Origin: Paramagnetospirillum kuznetsovii
Lineage (GTDB): Bacteria > Pseudomonadota > Alphaproteobacteria > Rhodospirillales > Magnetospirillaceae
Reading direction: 5' to 3'
DNA: 39,781 nt
Assembly: GCF_003284725.1 (NCBI RefSeq)
Contig: NZ_PGTO01000026.1
Coordinates: 1-39,781, forward strand
Shown one piece after another: positions 33,885-39,781 of this stretch (position 1 is the first letter of the stretch; each line of letters opens with the position of its first letter). A model generated the notes under the pieces. The model made no database searches, was not told the DNA's origin, and saw only the letters and a program-made list of their open reading frames with translations. The position numbers and the translations under genes are program-made.

Positions 33885-33907
33885 ACTTGTCGGGCCTCCT
33901 GACAAGT
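33885..33907. repeat. Hairpin family copy E
   Basis: ACTTGTCGGG (33885-33894), CCT, CCTGACAAGT (33898-33907): ten pairs with one G-T wobble. It lies about 80 bases before the start of the DUF6641-like gene, in its probable leader. Confidence 0.65.
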
Positions 33908-33989
33908 TTCCCCCGTCTGTCTTTTCGTTGTGATCCACTTCAATCATCCATACCGTGTTCGTAGTACGTTCCCGTTTGGAGAATTGGAA

Positions 33990-34427
33990 ATGAGCACGTT
34001 GGACAAGCTGAAGCTGATGGAAATCACCCGCAGGGCGGCAGCCAGCACGCCCGAAGGGCATTTGCGAAACAGGATGGTCGAGGCCATCAACCAGCAGATC
34101 GCTGCTGCGGAAGCGATGCAGAGCGGCGAAAGCTTCCAGTTGCGTCGTCGGCATTGGGCCAAAGGCGCTGGTGGTGAGAAAACCCTACAGGAGAAGCTGG
34201 TTCGCTTTCGTCCCTGGTACTGGCAGGAGGCCAACGGGGCTTTCATGCTGGAAGTGCGCTACGGCAACAAGGTGCTGGAACTGAAACCGAAGAAGACGGC
34301 TATCGAGGTCGGCGTGGTGGCCGAACTGGTTCCGACCTTGACGCTGCTACGTGAGGCCGTGGTCGCGGGCGAACTCGACAAGCAGTTGGCCGCCGCAAAA
34401 GGCCGTTTTGGTAAAAAGCTCGCGTAA
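33990..34427 (+). CDS. DUF6641-like protein, 145 aa
   Basis: A 145-residue protein starting MSTLDKLKLMEITRRAAAST. It is basic, with RRRHWAKGAGGEKTLQEKLVRFRPWYWQEANGAFMLEVRYGNKVLELKPKKTAIEVG and a helical end (LREAVVAGELDKQLAAAKGRFGKKL). Length, start and the RPWYW...VRYGNKVLEL...A-x-E-V-G pattern match what I recall of DUF6641 proteins in phages and integrative elements. Function is unknown; the basic surface suggests nucleic-acid contact. A clear terminator follows. Confidence 0.65.
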   Translation: MSTLDKLKLMEITRRAAASTPEGHLRNRMVEAINQQIAAAEAMQSGESFQLRRRHWAKGAGGEKTLQEKLVRFRPWYWQEANGAFMLEVRYGNKVLELKPKKTAIEVGVVAELVPTLTLLREAVVAGELDKQLAAAKGRFGKKLA

Positions 34428-34436
34428 GAAGCTTTT

Positions 34437-34464
34437 CCAGCCCCATACAAGCGGGGCTGGTTTC
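34437..34464 (+). terminator. Intrinsic-type terminator
   Basis: CCAGCCCC (34437-34444), 8-base loop, GGGGCTGG (34453-34460), then TTTC. It lies 10 bases after the DUF6641-like gene. The gap between it and the convergent integrase stop (34574) shows no further gene. Confidence 0.75.
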
Positions 34465-34573
34465 ATGAGTGCCGCACTACACGGCCTCCGGCTTTGAAGC
34501 GTGTGCGGCGGTTGGCAGCGCGAACGCGGCGATGGGCAGTATATTGGGCGCGGCTTGCGGCGCTACGCTGCAC

Positions 34574-35923
34574 TTATTCGGTAGGTTCTGGCGGTGGTGG
34601 CCGCTTCTTCGCCTTGGCCTTCGGCTTTTTCATTCCCAACCAATCCACATCCGAGACGAACTCGTTGGCCCTATTCACCGTGCTGTCGTGACCGTAATGC
34701 ATGTGCACGACTTCCGGCGAGTTGCCCATGTTGTTGGCTATCAGCCTGATGTCCACGCCTGCTTCCAGCTTCAGCGTCGCATAGGTGTGCCGCATGCTGT
34801 ATGGGACGAACTTCTTTCCATGTGCATCCGTCGTCAGGCCGAGCGCCTTGCACATCGTGTTGAACTGCCGTTTGAAATCCCTCACGGGGCGGCCAGTTTC
34901 CTGATCGGCGATCACGAAATGGTCGTCCTTATTGAAATTGGAAAGCACTCGGAAGGCCTTCAGGTGTGCATCGGTGAAGGTGTCACAGCGGACCTCACGT
35001 TCACCAGTTTTCGTTTCCGCCGCGATCCTCAACATCCTATGCGTCACACCGTTGACCGTCTCTTCGCGGAAATGCTTCCACTTGATCAGCACATGTTCGC
35101 CTCCTGGCCGAATGCCAGTTCCGAGTACGAGATGAACAAAGGCGCTGAACACCAGTCGGTCAGGATTTACTGGCGTGAGGTCCAATTCCAAACCGCCTTC
35201 GGTCTTGATCATCTTGGGCGAGCTGGGATGGGCGTTGCAGTAGGGCAAAATCCGTTCGACCTGATCCTTGGTGAAGGCCGGATAGCGGTTGGCCCTGATG
35301 ATTTTGGCTGATTTTGCCCGCTTGCTGCCGATTTGCGGCATTTTCGACGCAGCAAGCAGGTCGTGGGCGACCGCGTATTTGAAGATCAGCCGCAGCACCG
35401 TGTCTTCATTATAGGCCTTGTCCGCGCTGCCGAGCTTCTTGGCCCGCGTATAGACCTTCCCATCCTTGCGCGTGATGGTTTCCTTATCGAGCTTCGAGCC
35501 GGGGCCGCTGGTCCAAAACACTTTGCGCCAGCGCTCATATTCCGCGAGCACCTGCTGATTGATCTGGGTGATCTTGTAGCTGCCGAAAAACGGGATGTGG
35601 TAGCGGTTGGCGATCAAAGTGTAATCGGCCACCTTGCGTTCATCGTCGGCCTCGATGGATTTCAGCCATCGCTGCACGATCTTTTGGAACGTCACTGCTG
35701 TCGGGTCTTGGCCCTGTTCGATCAGAATTTCATAGCGGATTTTCTGCTCGCGCGCCCATTTCAGGGCTTTGTCGAGGTCGTCCTGCTTTGTGCTGACCGG
35801 ATTGACGGGTGTACCGTCTTTCAATTTCAGCTTGGCCTGCCAGCAGCGCGTTCCGGCACGCTGATAGAGCACAACGTCGCCATCATCATATGTGAGGTAG
35901 TCGAATCGCTTTGCTCTCGGCAT
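34574..35923 (-). CDS. Tyrosine integrase of the island
   Basis: A 449-residue site-specific recombinase. An N-terminal arm-binding part (1-75) and a core-binding SAM-like domain (about 75-190) precede the catalytic domain. The catalytic residues visible are Arg272 (LGTGIRPGGEH), Arg378 with His379 (PYSMRHTYAT) and the nucleophile Tyr410 (EVVHMHYGH). The first His of the usual H-x-x-R box is Tyr (YSMR), as in many phage and island integrases. The C-terminus is Lys/Pro-rich. The gene begins about 130 bases from the 3' end of tRNA-Arg and reads away from it, the usual layout for an element integrated at a tRNA. Confidence 0.92.
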   Translation of the reverse strand: MPRAKRFDYLTYDDGDVVLYQRAGTRCWQAKLKLKDGTPVNPVSTKQDDLDKALKWAREQKIRYEILIEQGQDPTAVTFQKIVQRWLKSIEADDERKVADYTLIANRYHIPFFGSYKITQINQQVLAEYERWRKVFWTSGPGSKLDKETITRKDGKVYTRAKKLGSADKAYNEDTVLRLIFKYAVAHDLLAASKMPQIGSKRAKSAKIIRANRYPAFTKDQVERILPYCNAHPSSPKMIKTEGGLELDLTPVNPDRLVFSAFVHLVLGTGIRPGGEHVLIKWKHFREETVNGVTHRMLRIAAETKTGEREVRCDTFTDAHLKAFRVLSNFNKDDHFVIADQETGRPVRDFKRQFNTMCKALGLTTDAHGKKFVPYSMRHTYATLKLEAGVDIRLIANNMGNSPEVVHMHYGHDSTVNRANEFVSDVDWLGMKKPKAKAKKRPPPPEPTE

Positions 35924-36051
35924 GTCGAGCGCTCACAATTATTAGTGTATAAATTGACGGCCCACTAAATGTTAGATAATGTGAATTGACTGTGAAATGC
36001 AATATATAAATTTTACTAATATATAATGCCTTGTTTTTGCTGAGTTTTTGG

Positions 36052-36125
<74 letters not shown>

Positions 36126-36150
36126 GCAAGGCGCATGCGCGGATGGGCGG

Positions 36151-36156
36151 GTTATA
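36151..36156 (-). promoter_or_regulatory. Likely -10 box of the tRNA-Arg promoter
   Basis: Minus-strand TATAAC, about 26 bases before the tRNA 5' end, with a poor -35 (TTTCGC, 18 bases upstream). A 10-bp palindrome GCGCATGCGC (36131-36140) lies between it and the tRNA. Confidence 0.4.
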
Positions 36157-36278
36157 TCATCCTCGGGCTTGGCGGCGAAAGCCCTCTTGCGGGCAAAATC
36201 GTCGTTGCGGTTTCGTCGCTTGCCGTGGGGATGGGGGGCGGGCATAGTCCTGGCTTGGCGAAATGGGGAGGTAGTTTC

Positions 36279-36482
36279 ATGAGCGGCTGGCGCAGTCACG
36301 ACGGTCAACAATCCGACCGGCAACCCATCAAGCGCACCAATGACGATAAGCGCCGCCTGCTGCAAAGGCTCCGCGACGAGCAGGCGTCGTTCAAGCCCTG
36401 GGTCGCCGCCGCCATCAAGGAAGCCTTGGCCAAGCGCATCTCCGAACTGGAAGCCGATCTGGCCGTCACCGCGCGCGGCTAA
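36279..36482 (+). CDS. Small charged protein, 67 aa
   Basis: A 67-residue soluble protein starting MSGWRSHDGQQSD, rich in Lys, Arg and Glu, and mostly helical after residue 20 (DDKRRLLQRLRDEQASFKPWVAAAIKEALAKRISELEADL). The C-terminal half looks like a short coiled coil. A strong ribosome site (GGGGAGGTAG) sets ATG 36279. No named family is recognised. It precedes dinB by 59 bases and may share its promoter, though nothing ties the functions. Confidence 0.6.
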   Translation: MSGWRSHDGQQSDRQPIKRTNDDKRRLLQRLRDEQASFKPWVAAAIKEALAKRISELEADLAVTARG

Positions 36483-36541
36483 GAATATTCACTCTTTGTT
36501 CCGCGTGGTGTAGAGTCGCCGCGTGAGAGCGAGGAGGGAAG

Positions 36542-37723
36542 ATGCCGGCGGTCTGCCGCGACTGTGGGGGCGTGTTCGAAGGTGGCGGCGAAGCCTGTCC
36601 GGCTTGCGGCTCCGTCCGTTTGATCGCGCATCCCGAACTGCTGGACCTGTCCATCGCCCATATCGATTGCGACGCCTTTTACGCCTCGGTGGAAAAGCGC
36701 GATGACCCGACCTTGGCGGACAAGCCGGTGATCGTCGGCCATCCCGGCGGCCGCGGCGTGGTCACCACTGCCTGCTATGTGGCGCGCAAATTCGGCCCCC
36801 GCTCGGCCATGCCCATGTTCAAGGCCTTGGAACTATGCCCCCAGGCGGTGGTCATTCCCCCTGACATAGCCAAATACAAGCGGGTCAGCGGCCATATCCG
36901 CGCCCTGTTCGCCAAGGCGACGCCGCTGTTCGAACCATTGTCGCTGGACGAGGCCTATCTGGATCTGTCCGAGGGCGTGCGGCTGGTGGACCGGCCGCCG
37001 GCGGTCTTGCTGGTCCGGCTGGCGCGGGCCATCGAGACGCGGGTGGGAATCACCGTATCGGTGGGCCTCAGCTATAACAAGTATCTTGCCAAGCTTGCCT
37101 CCGACCGCGACAAGCCGAGGGGCTTTTCCGTCATCGGTCGTGCCGAGGCCAAGGCGGTGCTCGCCCAATTGCCGGTGCGCTCGCTGTGGGGCGTCGGCGC
37201 CGCCACCGCCGCCCGCATGGCGGAGCAGGGCATCACCATGGTGGCGCAATTGCAGGCCATGCCCGAGGCGGAGATGTCGACGCGCTGGGGCAAGTTCGGC
37301 CGCCAACTGGCGGGGTTTGTCCAAGGTATCGATCATCGGCGCATCACCTCCGATCGGCCCGCAAAGAGCGTATCCACCGAGACCACTTTCGCCCGTGACA
37401 TTCGAGAACGGGCCGCGCTGGAGCGGGAATTGCGTCCTCTGGCCGAGGGCGTCGCCCACCGGCTGGCCCGTCATGGCGCCGCCGGGCGGACGGTGGTCCT
37501 CAAGATGAAGACCAGCGATTTCACCCTGATCACCCGCCATCACCGGCTGAGCGACGCCACCGGCCGGGCCGACGTCATCCTGGCCGCCGGACTGCTGCTG
37601 CTGGAGCGCCTGGCTGATGGCCGCGCCTTCCGCCTGATCGGGATCGGGGTGACGGACTTGTGCCCGATCGCCGAGGCCGATCCACCAGATCTGTTCGGGA
37701 GGCAGCTTTCGACCGAACCTTGA
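36542..37723 (+). CDS. dinB: DNA polymerase IV (translesion, Y-family)
   Basis: A 393-residue polymerase. A zinc-ribbon-like extension comes first (CRDC at 5-8, CPAC at 19-22), as in other alphaproteobacterial DinB proteins. The palm then begins at HIDCDAFYASVE (40-51, Asp42). The second catalytic pair is in LSLDEAYLD (133-141, Asp136 and Glu137). SVGLSYNKYLAKLASDRDKP is the fingers/palm signature, GVGAATAARMAEQGI the thumb helix-hairpin-helix, and the little finger follows to about 370. It extends primers past DNA lesions at the cost of errors. The end reads DLFGRQLSTEP; a canonical beta-clamp motif (QL-x-LF type) is not obvious, although DLFG may be a weak version. Confidence 0.95.
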   Translation: MPAVCRDCGGVFEGGGEACPACGSVRLIAHPELLDLSIAHIDCDAFYASVEKRDDPTLADKPVIVGHPGGRGVVTTACYVARKFGPRSAMPMFKALELCPQAVVIPPDIAKYKRVSGHIRALFAKATPLFEPLSLDEAYLDLSEGVRLVDRPPAVLLVRLARAIETRVGITVSVGLSYNKYLAKLASDRDKPRGFSVIGRAEAKAVLAQLPVRSLWGVGAATAARMAEQGITMVAQLQAMPEAEMSTRWGKFGRQLAGFVQGIDHRRITSDRPAKSVSTETTFARDIRERAALERELRPLAEGVAHRLARHGAAGRTVVLKMKTSDFTLITRHHRLSDATGRADVILAAGLLLLERLADGRAFRLIGIGVTDLCPIAEADPPDLFGRQLSTEP

Positions 37724-37837
37724 TCGATTCGATGGAAATCGATGTCACTTAAGGGCAATCTTCAAGGTGAAACTTATCCGGACAATATTTAAGAGAATCC
37801 GGAAAGGGCCAGGGAGTCGGGATGGGGGAGGAAATCC

Positions 37838-38815
37838 GTGCATTCAAGGAAAAGTGCCGAGTTTGCGCATGCTTTCGCCGTGCGGCTGATGCAGCATCTT
37901 GTGGTTCCTACCTTCGTGCTGGATGCTGATCGGCGGGTCATCATCTGGAACAAGGCCTGCGAGCGTCTGACCGGCGTTCCGGCGTCGGAGGTGCTGGGGT
38001 CATCCGATCATTGGCGGGCATTTTACGAAGAGCCCCGGCACTGCCTCGCCGATATCCTGGCCTTGGGCCGCACCGAAGAGTTGGACAGTTTGTACGCCGC
38101 CCATTCGGAACCGGGCGAAGCCGCCCATGGCCTGCGCGCCGAGAACTGGTGCATCATGCCCAAGGTGAAGAAGCGGCTTTATCTCGCCATCGACGCCGGT
38201 CCCATCTATGACGAGGACGGCCAGTTGATGGCGGTGGTCGAAACCTTGCGCGACAACACCGAGCAGAAGCTGGCGCAGATGGCGCTCCACAGCCTTGCCA
38301 TCAAGGACGGATTGACCGGGCTGGCAAATCGTCGCAGCTTCGACGAGACGTTGGAAGCCGATTGGCTTCACGCCATGCGGGAAGGCGCGCCGCTCTCGCT
38401 GCTGCTGATCGATGTGGATCATTTCAAGCTCTACAACGACACCTATGGGCACCAAAAGGGCGATTCCTGCCTGCGGCACGTTGCCGAGGTCATGACCAAG
38501 CAAGTCTTCCGCCCCGCCGATCTGGCCGCCCGTTACGGCGGCGAGGAGTTCGCGGTGATCATGCCCATGACCGATCTGGACGGAGCGGTGCGGGTGGCCG
38601 AGCGTATTCGAATCGCGGTCAGCGACCTTGAGCTTCCCCACTCCGCCAGCCAGACGACCGACCGGGTGACCCTCAGCGTCGGTGCCGCGACGGTGGTGCC
38701 GACCATGGATCAAAATCCGACGGATCTGATCAACCATGCCGATGCGGCGCTCTATCGGGCCAAGCATTCCGGGCGCAATCGTGTTGTCGGCGGCGAACTG
38801 GTCGCTGCGGAATAG
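37838..38815 (+). CDS. PAS-GGDEF diguanylate cyclase
   Basis: A 325-residue cytoplasmic protein. A PAS domain covers about residues 18-145 (VVPTFVLDADRRVIIWNKACERLTG). The GGDEF domain covers about 155-320, starting DGLTGLANRRSFDE, with the active loop RYGGEEF (232-238) and a product-inhibition site RPAD (225-228) five residues before it. It should make cyclic di-GMP from GTP in response to a signal at the PAS domain, possibly redox or a small ligand. The start is GTG with a very strong ribosome site (GGGGGAGG). No EAL domain is present. Confidence 0.92.
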   Translation: MHSRKSAEFAHAFAVRLMQHLVVPTFVLDADRRVIIWNKACERLTGVPASEVLGSSDHWRAFYEEPRHCLADILALGRTEELDSLYAAHSEPGEAAHGLRAENWCIMPKVKKRLYLAIDAGPIYDEDGQLMAVVETLRDNTEQKLAQMALHSLAIKDGLTGLANRRSFDETLEADWLHAMREGAPLSLLLIDVDHFKLYNDTYGHQKGDSCLRHVAEVMTKQVFRPADLAARYGGEEFAVIMPMTDLDGAVRVAERIRIAVSDLELPHSASQTTDRVTLSVGAATVVPTMDQNPTDLINHADAALYRAKHSGRNRVVGGELVAAE

Positions 38816-38846
38816 CCCGCCTGTCCAATTGGCCTAGCTGGTGACG

Positions 38847-38875
38847 TTGACATCCCGGTTGGCCGGCCGTATGGT
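38847..38875 (+). promoter_or_regulatory. Sigma-70-type promoter of etfB
   Basis: TTGACA (38847-38852), 17-base spacer, TATGGT (38870-38875). The match and spacing are good. It lies about 70 bases before the etfB start in a gap with no other gene. Confidence 0.7.
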
Positions 38876-38946
38876 GCGATGCAATACTGAATTCAGCTAG
38901 GCGATGCCGATATTTTCGCACGCCGGATCAGAGGGTTGTCAGGCAG

Positions 38947-39696
38947 ATGAAAGTCCTTGTCGCGGTCAAGCGGGTGATTGACTACAACGTCAAGATCCGG
39001 GTTAAGGCCGACAATACGGGTGTGGAGACTCAGAACGTTAAGTTCTCCATGAATCCGTTCGATGAGATCGCGGTGGAAGAGGCTGTTCGGCTTAAGGAAG
39101 CGGGCAAGGCTTCAGAGATCGTCGCGGTTTCGGTGGGTCCGGCGGCGGCGTCGGAGACGTTGCGGACGGCGCTGGCCATGGGGGCCGATCGCGGCATCCT
39201 GGTGCAGTCCGATGACGAGGTTCAGCCGCTGGGCGTGGCCAAGCTGCTGAAGGCGCTGGTGGACAAGGAAGGCCCCGGCCTGATCATCCTGGGCAAGCAG
39301 GCCATCGACGACGATTCCAACCAGACCGGCCAGATGCTGGCGGCGCTGCTGGGGCGTCCGCAGGGCACCTTCGCCTCCAAGGTGGAGATCGGCTCGGACG
39401 CCATCACGGTGACCCGCGAGGTCGATGCGGGCCTGGAGACGGTGACGCTGAAGCTTCCGGCGGTGGTGACCGCCGATCTTCGCCTCAACGAGCCGCGCTA
39501 CGCGTCGTTGCCCAACATCATGAAGGCGAAGAAGAAGCCCATCGACACGGTGACCGCGGCCGATCTGGGCGTCGATGTGAGCCCGCGCCTTGTCACCTTG
39601 AAGGTGGAAGAGCCGCCCAAGCGCTCGGCCGGTATCAAGGTGGCCGACGTGGCCGCCCTGGTGGACAAGTTGAAGAACGAAGCGAAGGTGATCTAG
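38947..39696 (+). CDS. etfB: Electron transfer flavoprotein, beta subunit
   Basis: A 249-residue protein matching EtfB over its whole length. [20 protein letters not shown] is the usual start, [18 protein letters not shown] and [11 protein letters not shown] follow, then [25 protein letters not shown] (the AMP-binding part), and the recognition loop [16 protein letters not shown] near residue 190. EtfAB takes electrons from acyl-CoA and other dehydrogenases and passes them to the quinone pool through ETF-QO. etfA usually follows directly; here the gene is followed by a long inverted repeat and the window ends, so etfA may lie just outside. Confidence 0.96.
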   Translation: MKVLVAVKRVIDYNVKIRVKADNTGVETQNVKFSMNPFDEIAVEEAVRLKEAGKASEIVAVSVGPAAASETLRTALAMGADRGILVQSDDEVQPLGVAKLLKALVDKEGPGLIILGKQAIDDDSNQTGQMLAALLGRPQGTFASKVEIGSDAITVTREVDAGLETVTLKLPAVVTADLRLNEPRYASLPNIMKAKKKPIDTVTAADLGVDVSPRLVTLKVEEPPKRSAGIKVADVAALVDKLKNEAKVI

Positions 39697-39701
39697 GGCT
39701 T

Positions 39702-39770
39702 GTCCACGAATGAACACAGATAAAGAAAATCAATATTTCTATTCGTGTTTATCCGTGTTCATTCGTGGAC
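39702..39770. repeat. Long inverted repeat after etfB
   Basis: Two 23-base arms (39702-39724 and 39748-39770) pair with one mismatch around a 23-base AT-rich loop. The right arm also contains short quasi-repeats of ATTCGTG/ATCCGTG. It could be a bidirectional terminator or a REP/MITE-type interspersed repeat. Similar CGTG-TTCAT repeats are common between genes in many bacteria. Confidence 0.7.
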
Positions 39771-39781
39771 CCTATCACCTG

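Noticed and set aside
31400-33907. CRISPR array as an explanation for the repeated hairpins
   Set aside because: The repeats are few, unevenly spaced (hundreds of bases), differ in flanks and loops, and no cas gene is present.
34469-35311. 280-codon plus-strand frame opposite the integrase
   Set aside because: The integrase on the minus strand has the full catalytic set; this frame is its shadow.

Overview
The window reads as a GC-rich alphaproteobacterial chromosome. Gene content and style (Crp/Fnr regulator, FecI/FecR/TonB receptor, DinB with an N-terminal zinc ribbon, EtfB, PAS-GGDEF protein) fit Rhodospirillales, possibly a Magnetospirillum-like organism; the genus is an inference from gene style, not a match I could run.

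Region 1 (about 1-8.1 kb) is a metal-uptake and sensing block: three small DUF2946-like CxxC proteins, a Crp/Fnr regulator, a shortened ZnuA-like binding protein, an ECF sigma factor / FecR / STN-TonB receptor set, and a TAT-exported NosL-like protein. Region 2 (8.1-19.3 kb) is a long, tightly overlapping same-strand operon. It holds small membrane proteins, a fourth DUF2946-like protein, an FtsX-type ABC permease with its ATPase, a Cys/His-rich polytopic protein, a TlpA-like thioredoxin, a stand-alone Cys-rich metal-binding peptide, an HMA-like protein, a Cu(I)-type P1B ATPase, a DsbD_2/TauE-like protein, two NosL-like proteins and an ATP-grasp enzyme. Together they suggest import, membrane transfer and periplasmic delivery of copper, probably for a copper enzyme encoded elsewhere.

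Region 3 (19.3-26.26 kb) is accessory DNA: a frameshifted HTH gene relic, a CgeB-like glycosyltransferase, a B12-binding radical SAM protein and a FemAB/GNAT-like protein, then the 3' part of a hybrid histidine kinase. At about 26,258-26,265 this kinase fragment is joined head to head with the 3' part of an MmeI-like DNA methyltransferase; both genes lack their 5' ends. Region 4 (26.26-31.24 kb) is a coupled four-gene set (methyltransferase fragment, unknown 285-residue protein, SF2 helicase, GIY-YIG nuclease) that looks like a restriction or defence operon. Region 5 (31.24-36.05 kb) carries phage/ICE-like genes (small unknown proteins, a clamp-loader-like AAA ATPase, a DUF6641-like protein) and a tyrosine integrase that abuts the 3' end of tRNA-Arg(CCU). 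A family of TGTCGGG-N3-CCCGACA hairpins is scattered through this part.

Region 6 (36.05-39.78 kb) returns to core chromosome: tRNA-Arg, a small protein, dinB, a diguanylate cyclase and etfB, ending in a long inverted repeat. The strongest candidates for something new are the defence-like operon with its broken methyltransferase, the hairpin family around the AAA module, and the copper operon with its permuted ATP-grasp enzyme and paired TAT-exported Cys/His proteins.
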